DNA of 64,000 nucleotides from Variovorax paradoxus (GCA_016806145.1 CP063166.1:6324001-6388000), one strand, 5' to 3'. Shown: positions 42,718-53,464, counted from the stretch's first letter. The notes: generated by a model from the letters alone, not told the origin. Program-made: numbers and translations.

Positions 42718-44366
42718 ACACCGTGACCGCTCCATCCGCCCAAGTCGACCGCTTCGTGCACGACCGGCTGCCGCCCGCGGCGCAGCTGCCGGTCTTTCGC
42801 TACGACCGGCCCGAACTGCAACTGCCCGACCGGCTCAACCTGGTCGAGGAACTGCTCGACAAGGCGCCCGCCAAGGGCTTCGGCGACCGGCCGCTGCTGC
42901 GCTCGCCGCAGGGCACGCTCAGCTATTCGCAGGCCGCCATCGAGGTCAACCGCATCGCACAGGTGCTGACCGAGGACCTGGGCCTGGTGCCCGGCAACCG
43001 CGTGCTGCTGCGCGGCGGCAACTCGGTGGCGATGGCGCTGGCCTGGCTCGCGGTGGTGAAGGCGGGACTGATCGCCGTCGCAACCATGCCGCTGCTGCGC
43101 GCCAAGGAGCTCGGCGACATCATCGAGAAGTCGCAGCCGGTGGCCGCGCTGTGCGACGGCCGCCTGCTCGACGAGCTGGTGGCCGCGCAGCAGGCGCACC
43201 CGGTGCTCGCCGACATCGTCGCCTTCAACCGGCCCGATGCGCCCGATTCGCTGTCGACACGTGCGGCCGCCAAGAGCGGCATCTTCGAGGCCTGCCCCAC
43301 GGCGGCCGACGACATCGCGCTCTTGGCCTTCACCTCGGGCACCACGGGCAAGCCGAAGGCGCCCGTGACCACGCATCGCGACGTGCTCGCGATGTGCGAG
43401 ACCTGGCCGCGCCACGTGCTGCGGGCGCGGCCCGACGACGTGGTGGTGGGCTCGCCGCCGCTGGCCTTCACCTTCGGGCTCGGCGGGCTGCTGGTGTTCC
43501 CGATGTACGCGGGCGCCTCGATCTACTTCCCCGACGCGCCCTTCACGCCCGAGGGCCTGGTGAAGCTGATCAACGAGGTCGGCGCGACCATCTGCTACAC
43601 CGCGCCGACGTTCTACCGCCAGATGGCGCCGTTCGTGAAGCAGCACGGCGCGCCCACGCTGCGCATCAGCGTGAGCGCGGGCGAGGCCCTGCCCGATGCC
43701 ACGCGCCAGCTCTGGAAGGAGGCCACCGGCCTCGAGATGCTCGACGGCATCGGCGGCACCGAGGTGTTCCACATCTACATCTCGGCCGCGGGCGACGAGG
43801 TGCGCCGCGGCGCCGTCGGCAAGGCCGTGCCGGGCTTCATCGCCAAGGTGGTCGATGCCGAGGGCAACGAGGTGCCGCGCGGCACGGTCGGCAAGCTGGC
43901 GCTGCAGGGCCCGGTGGGCTGCCGCTACCTCGACGACGCGCGGCAGGCCGACTACGTGAAGAACGGCTGGAACTATCCGGGCGATTCCTTCGTCCAGGAC
44001 GACGACGGCTATTTCTTCTACCAGGCGCGCGCCGACGACATGATCATCACCGCCGGCTACAACGTCGGCGGCCCCGAGGTCGAGGATGCGCTGCTCAAGC
44101 ATCCGGCCGTGGCCGAGTGCGGCGTGATCGGCAAGCCCGATGCCGACCGCGGCATGATCGTCAAGGCCTTCTGCGTGCTGAAGCCCGGACAGACCGGCGA
44201 TGCCGGCCTCGTGAAGGCGCTGCAGGACCACGTGAAGGCCACGATCGCGCCGTTCAAGTACCCGCGCGAGATCGAGTTCGTGTCCGTGCTGCCACGCACC
44301 GAAACCGGCAAGCTGCAACGCTTCAAACTGAGACAAACCGAAGACAACAGGTCCACCACATCATGA
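42714..44366 (+). CDS. Aryl-CoA ligase, benzoate/2-aminobenzoate type
   Basis: 550 residues. AMP-binding motif AFTSGTTGKPKAP (about residues 205-217), GGTEVFHIYISAAGDEVRRG as in benzoate-CoA ligases, and the C-terminal lysine in LPRTETGKLQRF. It activates an aromatic acid with ATP and CoA, the first step of the pathway. The gene context (fused aminobenzoyl-CoA-type oxygenase and RidA-like deaminase) points to 2-aminobenzoate, though benzoate or salicylate are possible. It overlaps the genes on both sides by 4 bp. Confidence 0.85.
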   Translation: MNTVTAPSAQVDRFVHDRLPPAAQLPVFRYDRPELQLPDRLNLVEELLDKAPAKGFGDRPLLRSPQGTLSYSQAAIEVNRIAQVLTEDLGLVPGNRVLLRGGNSVAMALAWLAVVKAGLIAVATMPLLRAKELGDIIEKSQPVAALCDGRLLDELVAAQQAHPVLADIVAFNRPDAPDSLSTRAAAKSGIFEACPTAADDIALLAFTSGTTGKPKAPVTTHRDVLAMCETWPRHVLRARPDDVVVGSPPLAFTFGLGGLLVFPMYAGASIYFPDAPFTPEGLVKLINEVGATICYTAPTFYRQMAPFVKQHGAPTLRISVSAGEALPDATRQLWKEATGLEMLDGIGGTEVFHIYISAAGDEVRRGAVGKAVPGFIAKVVDAEGNEVPRGTVGKLALQGPVGCRYLDDARQADYVKNGWNYPGDSFVQDDDGYFFYQARADDMIITAGYNVGGPEVEDALLKHPAVAECGVIGKPDADRGMIVKAFCVLKPGQTGDAGLVKALQDHVKATIAPFKYPREIEFVSVLPRTETGKLQRFKLRQTEDNRSTTS

Positions 44367-44758
44367 TCAAACTCTTGCAGCCTCCGGGCTGGTTGCCCCC
44401 CAAGGGCTATGCGAATGGCGTCGCCGCGCGCGGCACCATGGTGTTCGTCGGCGGACAGATCGGCTGGAATGCCCAGCAGCAGTTCGAGTCGGACGATTTC
44501 ATCGACCAGTGCGGCCTGGCGCTGCGCAACATCGTCGAGGTGCTGCGCGAGGCCGGTGCCGGCCCCGAGCACATGGTGCGCATGACTTGGTACGTGGTCG
44601 ACCGCGACGAGTACAGCCGCCGGCTCGCCGAGCTCGGCCCGGTGTACCGCGATGCGATGGGCCGCAACTTCCCGGCCATGACCTGCGTGCAGGTCGCGGC
44701 GCTGGTGGAGCCGCGCGCGAAGATCGAGATCGAGGTCACGGCGGTCGTGCCGGACTGA
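44363..44758 (+). CDS. RidA-family enamine/imine deaminase
   Basis: 131 residues, ATG overlapping the ligase stop. RidA marks: QPPGWLPPKGYANGVAARG, MVFVGGQIGWNA and the C-terminal VAALVEPRAKIEIEVTAV with the conserved acidic residue. RidA enzymes hydrolyse reactive enamines or imines to ketones and ammonia. The first ring product of the aminobenzoyl-CoA route is an amino-oxocyclohexene, which is an enamine, so this protein could release its ammonia. An intrinsic terminator follows 26 bp downstream, closing the operon. Confidence 0.88.
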   Translation: MIKLLQPPGWLPPKGYANGVAARGTMVFVGGQIGWNAQQQFESDDFIDQCGLALRNIVEVLREAGAGPEHMVRMTWYVVDRDEYSRRLAELGPVYRDAMGRNFPAMTCVQVAALVEPRAKIEIEVTAVVPD

Positions 44759-44784
44759 CGAAGGCCCTTCGCCCCATCAACGAC

Positions 44785-44811
44785 AAAGCCCTCTCGCGAG
44801 GGCTTTTTTTT
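44785..44811 (+). terminator. Intrinsic terminator of the aryl-CoA operon
   Basis: AAAGCCCTC-TCGC-GAGGGCTTT is a 9-bp stem with a four-base loop, followed by a run of T to 44811. It lies 26 bp after the RidA-like gene stop. Confidence 0.92.
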
Positions 44812-44860
44812 GGGGCGCGCGCTTTGCGTTGTTGCAACGCGCTTGCGAATCCACGGCGGG

Positions 44861-44896
44861 AAAAGAAAAAGGGTCTTTCGTTTCCGAAAGACCCTT
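44861..44896 (-). terminator. Intrinsic terminator of the tRNA / ribosomal protein transcript
   Basis: On the minus strand AAGGGTCTTTCG-GAAA-CGAAAGACCCTT (44869-44896) is a 12-bp stem with a four-base loop, followed by TTTTTCTTTT (44870-44861). It begins 7 bp beyond the end of the initiator tRNA gene, and so ends that transcript. Confidence 0.88.
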
Positions 44897-44903
44897 ATCA
44901 ATT

Positions 44904-44980
<77 letters not shown>

Positions 44981-44991
44981 GCAAGAGATAA

Positions 44992-45000
44992 ATTATAGCA
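44992..45000 (-). promoter_or_regulatory. Extended -10 promoter of the initiator tRNA
   Basis: On the minus strand TGCTATAAT (45000-44992) has a perfect -10 hexamer with the TGn extension. No good -35 is seen; with an extended -10 this is acceptable. The distance to the mature tRNA 5' end is 11 bp. The element overlaps the last codons of rplQ by none, lying directly after its stop. Confidence 0.7.
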
Positions 45001-45001
45001 C

Positions 45002-45403
45002 TTATTCCGCGGCGTTCTGCTCGGTGGCAGAAACTTCGCTCACTTCAGGGCGATCGACGAGTTCGACCAGCGCCATCGGCGCGTTGTCGCCCACGCGGAA
45101 ACCCATCTTGAGGATGCGGGTGTAGCCACCGGGACGCGCGGCGAAGCGCGGGCCCAGTTCGCCGAACAGCTTGACGACGGAGTCGCGGCTGCGCAGGCGG
45201 TCGAAGGCCAGGCGCTTGTTGGCGACGGTGGGCTTCTTGGCGAGCGTGATCATCGGCTCGATGACGCGGCGCAGTTCCTTGGCCTTGGGGACCGTGGTCT
45301 TGATGACTTCGTGCTCGATGAGCGAGTTCATCATGTTCTGCAGCATCGCGAGGCGGTGCGAGCTGGTGCGGTTGAGTTTGCGGAGTCCGTGTCCGTGACG
45401 CAT
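45002..45403 (-). CDS. rplQ: 50S ribosomal protein L17
   Basis: 133 residues. N-terminus [20 protein letters not shown] is diagnostic, followed by the [21 protein letters not shown]-terminal signature; a short acidic tail ([10 protein letters not shown]) is lineage-specific. It is the last protein gene of the alpha-type cluster, after rpoA. The 87-bp gap to rpoA holds two small inverted repeats (CGGGCAG/CTGCCCG and GGCCCT/AGGGCC), and AAAGGAAAG is the ribosome-binding site. Confidence 0.98.
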   Translation of the reverse strand: MRHGHGLRKLNRTSSHRLAMLQNMMNSLIEHEVIKTTVPKAKELRRVIEPMITLAKKPTVANKRLAFDRLRSRDSVVKLFGELGPRFAARPGGYTRILKMGFRVGDNAPMALVELVDRPEVSEVSATEQNAAE

Positions 45404-45490
45404 GGTGCTTTCCTTTGCTTTTTGAAGAACGGGCAGCCGTGTCAGGTACTGCCCGGTGCACTGGCCCTTTTCAGAGGGCCGTTAAAAAAA

Positions 45491-46480
45491 TCAACGCTTG
45501 TCGAGGCCGGCCGGCGGCCAGCTTTCGAGCTTCATACCCAGGGTCAGGCCGCGCGAGGCGAGCACTTCCTTGATTTCGTTGAGCGACTTGCGCCCCAGGT
45601 TCGGGGTCTTGAGCAGCTCGTTCTCGGTACGCTGGATCAGGTCGCCGATGTAGTAGATGTTTTCGGCCTTCAGGCAGTTGGCCGAACGCACGGTGAGCTC
45701 GAGCTCGTCGACCGGGCGCAGCAGGATCGGGTCGAACTGCTGTGCGCTGCGCGGTGCCGGGGCATCGAACGCGGCCAGTTCGCCACCTTCGAGCTGCGCG
45801 AACACGGCGAGTTGCTCGACCAGGATCTTGGCCGAGGCGCGCACGGCGTCTTCGGCGGTGATCGCGCCGTTGGTCTCGATTTCGACCAGCAGCTTGTCGA
45901 GGTCGGTGCGCTGCTCGACGCGGGCGCTTTCGACGGTGTAGCTCACGCGCTTCACGGGCGAGAACGAAGCATCGAGAACGATGCGGCCGATCGACTTGGT
46001 CGGCTCGTCGGCATAGCGGCGCATCGTGCCGGGCACGTAGCCGCGGCCCTTCTCGACCTTGATCTGCATGTCGAGCTTGCCGCCTTGCGACAGGTGCGCG
46101 ATCACGTGGTCGGGATTGATGATCTCGACGTCGTGCGGGGTCTGGATGTCCGATGCCAGGACCGGGCCTTCGCCGTCCTTGCGCAGGCTCAGCGTGACTT
46201 CATCGCGGTTGTGGAGCTTGAACACCACGCCCTTGAGGTTCAGCAGGATGTTGACGACGTCTTCCTGCACGCCATCGATCGACGAGTACTCGTGCAGAAC
46301 GCCGGCGATCGTGACTTCGGTGGCCGAATAACCGACCATGGACGACAGCAGCACGCGACGCAGCGCGTTGCCGAGCGTGTGGCCGTAGCCGCGCTCGAAA
46401 GGCTCGAGCGTCACCTTGGCCTTGTTGGCCGCGAGTTGCTCGACCTGGATGGTCTTGGGTTTCAGCAGGGTGGTTTGCAT
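45491..46480 (-). CDS. rpoA: RNA polymerase alpha subunit
   Basis: 329 residues, normal length. The N-terminal assembly domain starts with [20 protein letters not shown] and has [20 protein letters not shown]. The C-terminal DNA- and activator-binding domain has [20 protein letters not shown] and [19 protein letters not shown]. It lies between rpsD and rplQ as in other Proteobacteria. Confidence 0.99.
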   Translation of the reverse strand: MQTTLLKPKTIQVEQLAANKAKVTLEPFERGYGHTLGNALRRVLLSSMVGYSATEVTIAGVLHEYSSIDGVQEDVVNILLNLKGVVFKLHNRDEVTLSLRKDGEGPVLASDIQTPHDVEIINPDHVIAHLSQGGKLDMQIKVEKGRGYVPGTMRRYADEPTKSIGRIVLDASFSPVKRVSYTVESARVEQRTDLDKLLVEIETNGAITAEDAVRASAKILVEQLAVFAQLEGGELAAFDAPAPRSAQQFDPILLRPVDELELTVRSANCLKAENIYYIGDLIQRTENELLKTPNLGRKSLNEIKEVLASRGLTLGMKLESWPPAGLDKR

Positions 46481-46580
46481 GCAGACTTCCTCTCAATACC
46501 CCCGGCTCGTTACACCGGTAAGGCTGGTGAAGCGCCTGGCCCGCAGCGCGAGTGCGGCACGAACCAGGAACGTGAACAAC

Positions 46581-46620
46581 AAAAACAGGACTCCCGCCGC
46601 CGCTTGCGCGGTGCGGGAGT
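46581..46620 (-). terminator. Terminator-like hairpin between rpsD and rpoA
   Basis: On the minus strand ACTCCCGC and GCGGGAGT (46620-46613 and 46597-46590) form an 8-bp stem around a GC-rich loop, starting 5 bp after the rpsD stop. CCTGTTTTTG follows. It looks like an intrinsic terminator or attenuator inside the cluster; rpoA may need its own promoter or readthrough. Confidence 0.6.
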
Positions 46621-46625
46621 GGAAA

Positions 46626-47249
<624 letters not shown>

Positions 47250-47323
47250 GTCTTTTCCTTTGTTTGCTGCCGCAGTCGCCTGCGGGAGCCATCGACAAGA
47301 TATTGCCGATGGCGGTGGGCTTA

Positions 47324-47363
47324 GTTAAAAAACAAATGCGCAGCCGCTTTGAAACGGCTGCGC
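47324..47363 (-). terminator. Terminator-like hairpin between rpsK and rpsD
   Basis: On the minus strand GCGCAGCCG-TTTCAAAG-CGGCTGCGC (47363-47338) is a 9-bp perfect stem with an 8-base loop, followed by ATTTGTTTTTTAA. It begins 16 bp after the rpsK stop and has all marks of an intrinsic terminator or attenuator. Confidence 0.75.
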
Positions 47364-47379
47364 CTGAGGGGGCTGACGA

Positions 47380-47784
47380 TCAGATGCGACGACGCTTCTG
47401 GGGGCGGCAGCCGTTGTGCGGAACGGGCGTCACGTCGGCAATGGAATTGATCCGGATGCCGAGCGCAGCCAGTGCGCGCACCGACGATTCGCGACCGGGG
47501 CCGGGGCCCTTGATCTCGACGTCGAGGTTCTTGATGCCTTGTTCGACAGCAGCACGGCCGGCCACTTCCGAAGCGACCTGCGCAGCGAACGGGGTCGACT
47601 TGCGCGAGCCCTTGAAGCCCTGGCCACCCGACGAAGCCCACGACAGGGCGTTGCCCTGGCGATCGGTGATCGTGATGATGGTGTTGTTGAACGAGGCGTG
47701 CACGTGGGCGATGCCGTCCGCAACGTTCTTGCGAACCTTCTTGCGAACGCGCTGTGCGGCGTTGTTGGCAGGAGCTTTAGCCAT
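47380..47784 (-). CDS. rpsK: 30S ribosomal protein S11
   Basis: 134 residues. [20 protein letters not shown] and [20 protein letters not shown] are the family hallmarks, and the end [18 protein letters not shown] is the normal C-terminus. It starts 13 bp after the rpsM stop. A strong hairpin follows before rpsD. Confidence 0.99.
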   Translation of the reverse strand: MAKAPANNAAQRVRKKVRKNVADGIAHVHASFNNTIITITDRQGNALSWASSGGQGFKGSRKSTPFAAQVASEVAGRAAVEQGIKNLDVEIKGPGPGRESSVRALAALGIRINSIADVTPVPHNGCRPQKRRRI

Positions 47785-47797
47785 GCTGTTTCAATCC

Positions 47798-48163
47798 TTA
47801 CTTCTTCAGGGACTGCGCAGCCTTGCGCGGACCCTTGCGGGTGCGGGCATTGGTGCGCGTGCGCTGGCCGCGCATCGGCAGGCCGCGACGATGACGGAAG
47901 CCGCGGTAGCAGCCGATGTCCATCAAGCGCTTGATGTTCATCGTCGTCTCGCGGCGCAGGTCGCCTTCGATCGTGAACAAGGCGATCTGGTCGCGGATCT
48001 TCTCGAGATCGGCGTCGGTCAGATCCTTGATCTTCTTCGAATATTCGATGCCGCTCGCTTCGCAGATTTGACGGGCGCGGGTGCGACCGATACCGAAGAT
48101 GGCGGTCAGGCCGATCTCAGCGTGCTTGTGCGGCGGAATGTTGATGCCAGCAATACGTGCCAT
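47798..48163 (-). CDS. rpsM: 30S ribosomal protein S13
   Basis: 121 residues. [20 protein letters not shown] at the start, [20 protein letters not shown] near the end, as usual for S13. It is located between rpmJ (23 bp upstream) and rpsK. It opens what in E. coli is the alpha operon; no separate promoter is evident in the short gap before it. Confidence 0.99.
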   Translation of the reverse strand: MARIAGINIPPHKHAEIGLTAIFGIGRTRARQICEASGIEYSKKIKDLTDADLEKIRDQIALFTIEGDLRRETTMNIKRLMDIGCYRGFRHRRGLPMRGQRTRTNARTRKGPRKAAQSLKK

Positions 48164-48186
48164 GTGCGTCCTCTAATACTCTTTGA

Positions 48187-48300
48187 TCAACCCTGGCGCT
48201 GCTTGTGGCGCGGGTCGGTACAGATCACGCGCACCACACCCTTGCGGCGGATGATCTTGCAATTACGGCAGATGGTTTTGACCGAAGCCGAAACTCTCAT
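48187..48300 (-). CDS. rpmJ: 50S ribosomal protein L36
   Basis: 37 residues, ATG at 48300. The zinc-ribbon ligands are visible: C11 and C14 in ICRNCK, C27 in VICTDPRHK and H32. This is the zinc-binding form of L36. It is placed between secY and rpsM. In many betaproteobacteria infA lies between secY and rpmJ; here the 51-bp gap has no room for it. Confidence 0.97.
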   Translation of the reverse strand: MRVSASVKTICRNCKIIRRKGVVRVICTDPRHKQRQG

Positions 48301-48351
48301 TTCACTCTCCTAAATCTCTGTTCAACCGGCGGGGGGACGGTGCCCTGTGCC

Positions 48352-49665
48352 TTACGAAGTCTTGAAATTGGCCTTCTTCAGCAGCGACTCGTACTGCTGG
48401 GACATCATGTAGTTCTGCACCTGGGCCATGAAGTCCATCGTGACGACCACGATGATCAACAGGGAGGTACCACCGAAGTAGAACGGGACGTTGTACTTCA
48501 GGATCAGGAACTCGGGCAGCAGACAGACGAAGGTGATGTACACCGCGCCGGCCAACGTCAGGCGAACCAGGATCTTGTCGATGTAGCGTGCCGTCTGGTC
48601 ACCCGGGCGGATGCCCGGAATGAACGCACCGCTCTTCTTCAGGTTGTCGGCGGTCTCGCGGCTGTTGAACACGAGGGCCGTATAGAAGAAGCAGAAGAAC
48701 ACGATCGCGGCGGCATACAGCAGCACGTAGATCGGCTCGCCCGGGCGCAGAGCGCTCGCCACGTCCTTGATCCAGCGGAACCCGCCTTCGCCGGTGCTGA
48801 ACCAGCCCACCACCGTTGCCGGCAGCAGAATGATCGAGGACGCGAAGATCGGCGGAATCACACCGGCCATGTTCAGCTTCAGCGGCAGGTGCGACGACTG
48901 GCCGCCATACACCTTGTTGCCGACCTGGCGCCGCGCATAGTTCACGAGGATCTTGCGTTGGCCGCGTTCGACGAACACCACGAAGTAGGTGACCAGCACC
49001 ACCACCGCGACGATGAACAGCGCGATGATCACGTTCATGGCGCCGGTACGCACCAGCTCCAGCAGACCGCCGATGGCGTTCGGCAGACCGGCGGCGATAC
49101 CCGCGAAGATCAGGATCGAGATGCCGTTGCCCAGGCCGCGTTCGGTGATCTGCTCGCCGAGCCACATCAGGAACATCGAACCTGCCGTCAGGCTCACCAT
49201 GGCGGTGATGCGGAAGCCGAAGCCGGGCGAGATCACCAGGCCGGCCGACGACTCGAGCGCCACCGCGATGCTGAACGACTGGAACAGCGCCAGACCCAGT
49301 GCACCGTAACGGGTGTACTGCGTGATCTTGCGACGGCCCGCCTCGCCTTCCTTCTTCAATTGCTCGAAGCTCGGAAGCACGTAGGTCATCAGCTGCATGA
49401 TGATCGACGCCGAGATGTACGGCATGATCCCCAGCGCAAACACCGTGAAACGCGACAGCGCGCCACCCGAGAACATGTTGAACAGGCTCAGGATGCCGCC
49501 CTGCTGCCCCTGGAACAACGCCGCGAGCTGGTCGGGGTTGATGCCGGGCACGGGAATGTGCGCGCCGATCCGGTAGACCACGAGCGCGAGCAGCAAGAAG
49601 ACCAGCCGGCGACGCAGGTCGCCGAACTTGCCCGTCTTTGCGATCGTTGCCGCGTTAGTTGCCAC
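48352..49665 (-). CDS. secY: Preprotein translocase subunit SecY
   Basis: 437 residues from a GTG start, ten membrane segments. It is the central channel of the Sec translocon. Hallmarks include [39 protein letters not shown] and [20 protein letters not shown]. It follows rplO by 32 bp, the usual order. Confidence 0.98.
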   Translation of the reverse strand: MATNAATIAKTGKFGDLRRRLVFLLLALVVYRIGAHIPVPGINPDQLAALFQGQQGGILSLFNMFSGGALSRFTVFALGIMPYISASIIMQLMTYVLPSFEQLKKEGEAGRRKITQYTRYGALGLALFQSFSIAVALESSAGLVISPGFGFRITAMVSLTAGSMFLMWLGEQITERGLGNGISILIFAGIAAGLPNAIGGLLELVRTGAMNVIIALFIVAVVVLVTYFVVFVERGQRKILVNYARRQVGNKVYGGQSSHLPLKLNMAGVIPPIFASSIILLPATVVGWFSTGEGGFRWIKDVASALRPGEPIYVLLYAAAIVFFCFFYTALVFNSRETADNLKKSGAFIPGIRPGDQTARYIDKILVRLTLAGAVYITFVCLLPEFLILKYNVPFYFGGTSLLIIVVVTMDFMAQVQNYMMSQQYESLLKKANFKTS

Positions 49666-49697
49666 GAGGAGCTTCTTTCAGTCCGAAGGTCTGTCGA

Positions 49698-50129
49698 TCA
49701 GGCGACGCTGCCGCCGGCCGCTTCGATCGCGGCCTTGGCACCAGCGGTGGCGCCGACGCCCGTCAGCTTGACGGCCTTGGTGAGTTCGCCGGTCTTGATG
49801 ATCTTCACCACCTTGGCGAGCTGGCCCACGAGGCCGGCTTGCTTCAGGGCGAGCACATCGACTTCGGCCAGGCCGAGCTGCTCGAGAGCAGCCAGCGTGA
49901 CTTCGGCGTTGAACTTGAGCGTCTGCGACTTGAAGCCACGCTTCGGCAGGCGACGCTGCAGCGGCATTTGACCGCCTTCGAAGCCGACCTTGTGGAAACC
50001 GCCTGCGCGCGACTTCTGGCCCTTGTGACCGCGACCCGCGGTCTTGCCGATGCCGGAGCCGATACCGCGGCCAACGCGGCGCTTGGCGTGCTTGGCGCCA
50101 TCCGCCGGCTTGATGCCATTGAGTTCCAT
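49698..50129 (-). CDS. rplO: 50S ribosomal protein L15
   Basis: 143 residues. [20 protein letters not shown] and [17 protein letters not shown] are diagnostic of L15. It starts 11 bp after the rpmD stop and precedes secY. Confidence 0.99.
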   Translation of the reverse strand: MELNGIKPADGAKHAKRRVGRGIGSGIGKTAGRGHKGQKSRAGGFHKVGFEGGQMPLQRRLPKRGFKSQTLKFNAEVTLAALEQLGLAEVDVLALKQAGLVGQLAKVVKIIKTGELTKAVKLTGVGATAGAKAAIEAAGGSVA

Positions 50130-50140
50130 ATCAGTCTCTC

Positions 50141-50326
50141 TTACAGAACTTTGACCAGATAACTGATCTTGTTGATCATGCCGCGCACCGCGGGGGTGTC
50201 CTGCAGTTCGCTCACGCTGTTGAGCTTGCGCAGGCCCAGGCCACGAACGGTGGCACGGTGCGATTCCTTGGTGCCGATCGGGCTCTTGACCAATTGCACC
50301 TTCAGGGTTTGTTGTTGCGTCGTCAT
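50141..50326 (-). CDS. rpmD: 50S ribosomal protein L30
   Basis: 61 residues. [20 protein letters not shown] then [20 protein letters not shown] is the complete small L30 domain. It lies between rpsE (35 bp) and rplO (11 bp). Confidence 0.98.
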   Translation of the reverse strand: MTTQQQTLKVQLVKSPIGTKESHRATVRGLGLRKLNSVSELQDTPAVRGMINKISYLVKVL

Positions 50327-50361
50327 TTGAATGCTTCCTTCAGCCTTGCAAGAGCTCGCGC

Positions 50362-50880
50362 TCAGGCGAAGATTTCTTCGACGGTGAGGCCACGCTTGGC
50401 AGCCACTGCGGACGCGGTCGTCGAGTTCTTCAACCCGTCGAGCGTGGCGCGAACCATGTTGTAGGGGTTCGACGAACCATGGCTCTTGGCCACGATGTCG
50501 GTGATGCCCATGACTTCGAACACGGCGCGCATCGGGCCGCCGGCGATGATGCCGGTACCCTTGGGGGCCGGGTACATCACGACGGTGGAGGCACCGTGGT
50601 GGCCTTGCACCTGATGGTGCAGCGTGCCGTTCTTGATCGGAGCCTTGAACAGGTTGCGACGGGCTTCTTCCATCGCCTTCTGCACGGCAGCGGGCACTTC
50701 CTTCGACTTGCCCTTGCCCATGCCGACGCGGCCATCGCCGTCACCGACCACGGTGAGTGCTGCGAAACCGAGGATACGACCACCCTTCACCACCTTGGTG
50801 ACGCGGTTGATCGCGATCATCTTCTCGCGCAGACCGTCCTCGGGGCCTTCGTTCTGCGTTCTTGCCTGAATCTTTGCCAT
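50362..50880 (-). CDS. rpsE: 30S ribosomal protein S5
   Basis: 172 residues. The double-stranded RNA-binding part has [20 protein letters not shown], followed by [20 protein letters not shown]; the C-terminal domain includes [20 protein letters not shown]. Normal length and position after rplR. Confidence 0.99.
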   Translation of the reverse strand: MAKIQARTQNEGPEDGLREKMIAINRVTKVVKGGRILGFAALTVVGDGDGRVGMGKGKSKEVPAAVQKAMEEARRNLFKAPIKNGTLHHQVQGHHGASTVVMYPAPKGTGIIAGGPMRAVFEVMGITDIVAKSHGSSNPYNMVRATLDGLKNSTTASAVAAKRGLTVEEIFA

Positions 50881-50898
50881 TTTGAATCTCGTGTCCGG

Positions 50899-51264
50899 TT
50901 AGAACTGCAGGCCGGCTTCGCGGGCGGCATCGGCCAGCGCCTTGACGCGGCCGTGGTACGCGAAACCTGCGCGGTCGAAGGCAACCTTCTCGACGCCGGC
51001 GGCCTTCGCCTTTTCGGCGATGCGCTTGCCGATGGCGGTGGCTGCAGCGGTGTTGCCACCCTTGCCCGAGCCGCCGAGCGCGGTACGCACTTCGGCTTCG
51101 GCGGTGGAGGCCGTGGCCAGCACCTTCGAGCCGTCGCCGGAGATGACGGTCGCGTAGATGTGCAGGTTGGTGCGGTTCACCGTGAGGCGAGCCACGCCCT
51201 GCGTCGCGATGCGGATGCGGGTCTGGCGCGAACGGCGGAGACGCTGTGCTTTTTTGGTCAACAT
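50899..51264 (-). CDS. rplR: 50S ribosomal protein L18
   Basis: 121 residues from ATG 51264, which gives the usual [15 protein letters not shown] beginning; an ATG one codon earlier (51267) is also possible, and GGGGCAG lies 5 or 8 bp ahead. The end [20 protein letters not shown] is the L18 signature, involved in binding 5S rRNA. Confidence 0.98.
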   Translation of the reverse strand: MLTKKAQRLRRSRQTRIRIATQGVARLTVNRTNLHIYATVISGDGSKVLATASTAEAEVRTALGGSGKGGNTAAATAIGKRIAEKAKAAGVEKVAFDRAGFAYHGRVKALADAAREAGLQF

Positions 51265-51278
51265 CATTTTGCTGCCCC

Positions 51279-51812
51279 TTACTTCTTCTTGGTCTCTTTG
51301 ATCACGATCTTCTCGTCCGCATAACGGATACCCTTGCCCTTGTAGGGCTCGGGCGGACGAACGGCACGGATCTCAGCGGCCACTTGGCCGACGCGCTGGC
51401 GATCGGCACCCTTGATCACGATTTCGGTCGGGGTCGCGGTGGCCACCGTGATGCCTTGCGGCATGTCGATGTTGACCGGGTGCGAGTAACCGACTTGCAG
51501 GTTCAACTTGGCACCTTGGGCGGCGGCCTTGTAGCCCACGCCGACCAGGTTGAGCTTCTTCTCGAAGCCCTTGGTCACACCGACCACCATGTTGTTCACG
51601 AGCTGACGAATCGTGCCGCTCATCGCGTTGGCTTCACGCGAGTCGTTGGCCGGCTCGAAGCTCAGCTTGCCGTCCTTGCTGACGACGTTGACCAGTGCGT
51701 TGCGCGCGAGGCTGAGCGAACCGCCCGTGCCCTTGACGCTAATCTGGTCTTCCTTGATCTGCACATCCACGCCTTGGGGGATGGCGACCGGCGATTTTCC
51801 TACTCGGGACAT
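51279..51812 (-). CDS. rplF: 50S ribosomal protein L6
   Basis: 177 residues from ATG 51812, preceded by GAGGAGAAC-type sequence. [20 protein letters not shown] at the start and the end [20 protein letters not shown] are the L6 hallmarks. A longer frame upstream would overlap rpsH and is not used. Confidence 0.99.
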   Translation of the reverse strand: MSRVGKSPVAIPQGVDVQIKEDQISVKGTGGSLSLARNALVNVVSKDGKLSFEPANDSREANAMSGTIRQLVNNMVVGVTKGFEKKLNLVGVGYKAAAQGAKLNLQVGYSHPVNIDMPQGITVATATPTEIVIKGADRQRVGQVAAEIRAVRPPEPYKGKGIRYADEKIVIKETKKK

Positions 51813-51837
51813 TTCAGTGTTCTCCTCGATGTCTCGG

Positions 51838-52233
51838 TCAGGCGACGTAGCACAGCACTTCGCCACCGACACCGGAGGCGCGTGCCTTGCGGTCGGTCAT
51901 CACGCCCTGGGGGGTCGTGACGATCGCAACGCCGAGGCCGTTCTGGACTTGCGGAATGGCAGTGCTGGACTTGTAGACGCGCAGGCCGGGGCGGCTCACG
52001 CGCTCGATGCGCTCGATGACCGGGCGACCAGCGTAGTACTTCAGCGAAATTTCGAGTTCGCTCTTGCCGGCTTCGGTCTTGACCTGGAAGCCGTCGATGT
52101 AGCCCTCGTCCTTCAGGACTTGTGCGATCGCGATCTTCACCTTGGAAGACGGGACCGACACGGTGGGCTTCGCCACCATCTGCGCGTTGCGGATACGCGT
52201 CAGCAGGTCGGCAATGGGATCACTCATGCTCAT
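51838..52233 (-). CDS. rpsH: 30S ribosomal protein S8
   Basis: 131 residues. [18 protein letters not shown] at the start and [20 protein letters not shown] at the end. S8 represses the spc operon in E. coli by binding its mRNA near rplE; whether such a site exists here was not established. Located between rpsN and rplF. Confidence 0.99.
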   Translation of the reverse strand: MSMSDPIADLLTRIRNAQMVAKPTVSVPSSKVKIAIAQVLKDEGYIDGFQVKTEAGKSELEISLKYYAGRPVIERIERVSRPGLRVYKSSTAIPQVQNGLGVAIVTTPQGVMTDRKARASGVGGEVLCYVA

Positions 52234-52253
52234 GTTGTTTGCTCCTGCCTGGC

Positions 52254-52559
52254 TTACCAGCTGGCCTTGATGACACCGGGGATGTCACCGTTGAAGGCCA
52301 GTTCGCGGATCTTGGCGCGGGCCAGACCGAATTGACGGAAGGTGCCGCGCGGACGACCGGTGATTTCGCAACGGTTGCGTTGACGCGTGGGGTTCGCGTT
52401 GCGCGGGAGCTTTTGCAGTGCCAGGCGGGCGGCTGCGCGCTCTTCTTCGGTCTTCTTGAGGTCGTTCGAGGCGGCCTTCAGTTCGGCGTGCTTGGCGGCG
52501 AACTTGGCAACCAGCTTGTCGCGCTTGAGTTCGCGCTGGATCAAAGATGCTTTAGCCAC
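52254..52559 (-). CDS. rpsN: 30S ribosomal protein S14
   Basis: 101 residues from a GTG start. It is the long, zinc-free form: only one cysteine ([11 protein letters not shown]) and no CxxC pairs. The C-terminus [20 protein letters not shown] is typical. It starts 8 bp after the rplE stop. Confidence 0.98.
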   Translation of the reverse strand: MAKASLIQRELKRDKLVAKFAAKHAELKAASNDLKKTEEERAAARLALQKLPRNANPTRQRNRCEITGRPRGTFRQFGLARAKIRELAFNGDIPGVIKASW

Positions 52560-52567
52560 GGATCACC

Positions 52568-53107
52568 TCAGTTCTTGAACGGGAAACGGAAGCCGGCGAG
52601 CAGCGCCTTGGCTTCTTCATCGGTCTTGGCCGTCGTCGTGATGCTGATGTTCAGACCACGCAGGGCGTCGACCTTGTCGTACTCGATCTCGGGGAAGATG
52701 ATCTGCTCTTTCACGCCGATGTTGTAGTTGCCGCGACCGTCGAAGGCACGACCCGAGATACCGCGGAAGTCGCGAACGCGGGGCAGAGCCACCGTCACGA
52801 AGCGGTCCAGGAATTCGTACATCTGGACGCCGCGCAGCGTGACCATGCAGCCGATGGGTTGGTTCTCGCGGATCTTGAAACCGGCGATGGCCTTCTTCGA
52901 CTTGGTGACCACGGGCTTCTGGCCGGCAATCTTGGTCAGGTCGGCGACGGCGTTGTCGAGGACCTTCTTGTCGGCGACGGCTTCACCCACGCCCATGTTG
53001 AGCGTGATCTTGGTGAGGCGCGGGACCTGCATCGGCGAGACATAACCGAACTTCTCGGTCAGGTCCTTGGCGATCTTTTCGCGATAGTGTTGTTGGAGAC
53101 GTGCCAT
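52568..53107 (-). CDS. rplE: 50S ribosomal protein L5
   Basis: 179 residues. YGYVSP-type start ([20 protein letters not shown]), [20 protein letters not shown], and the end [20 protein letters not shown]. It binds 5S rRNA and contacts the P-site tRNA. It is 11 bp downstream of rplX. Confidence 0.99.
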   Translation of the reverse strand: MARLQQHYREKIAKDLTEKFGYVSPMQVPRLTKITLNMGVGEAVADKKVLDNAVADLTKIAGQKPVVTKSKKAIAGFKIRENQPIGCMVTLRGVQMYEFLDRFVTVALPRVRDFRGISGRAFDGRGNYNIGVKEQIIFPEIEYDKVDALRGLNISITTTAKTDEEAKALLAGFRFPFKN

Positions 53108-53118
53108 CTGAGTACCTC

Positions 53119-53451
53119 TTAGGCGATCTTGATTTCTTCGCCGCTGGACTTGAAGACACGCACTGCGACGCGCTTGCCTTCGGCATCCTGGCTCACCTTG
53201 ATGCCCACGCGATCGGCCTTGCCGGTCGCGGCATTGAAGATCGCCACGTTGGATTGGTGAATCGGCATGGCCTTCTCGACGATGCCACCGGTCGTACCCT
53301 TGAGCGGGTTCGGCTTGGTGTGCTTCTTGACGAGGTTGATGCCTTCGACGAGCACGTGCGAGTCGTCCTTGCGCAGCGTGACGACGCCACGCTTGCCCTT
53401 GTCGCGGCCGGCCAACACGATGACCTGGTCGCCTTTGCGAATCTTGTTCAT
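53119..53451 (-). CDS. rplX: 50S ribosomal protein L24
   Basis: 110 residues, a little longer than the E. coli form. The KOW motif is in [19 protein letters not shown], followed by [20 protein letters not shown]. It acts early in large-subunit assembly. Positioned 13 bp after rplN. Confidence 0.98.
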   Translation of the reverse strand: MNKIRKGDQVIVLAGRDKGKRGVVTLRKDDSHVLVEGINLVKKHTKPNPLKGTTGGIVEKAMPIHQSNVAIFNAATGKADRVGIKVSQDAEGKRVAVRVFKSSGEEIKIA

Positions 53452-53464
53452 GGCGTTGTTGTCC

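Noticed and set aside
37800..44758. Assigning the aryl-CoA operon to salicylate (gentisyl-CoA route)
   Set aside because: The fused reductase domain, acyl-CoA dehydrogenase and RidA fit an aminobenzoyl-CoA route better; salicylyl-CoA hydroxylation would not need ring reduction. It remains a formal alternative.
45430..45480. Two small inverted repeats between rpoA and rplQ as terminators
   Set aside because: Stems are short, and the T-run precedes rather than follows them on the transcribed strand.
48301..48351. infA between secY and rpmJ
   Set aside because: The gap is only 51 bp and holds no start codon or frame of suitable length.
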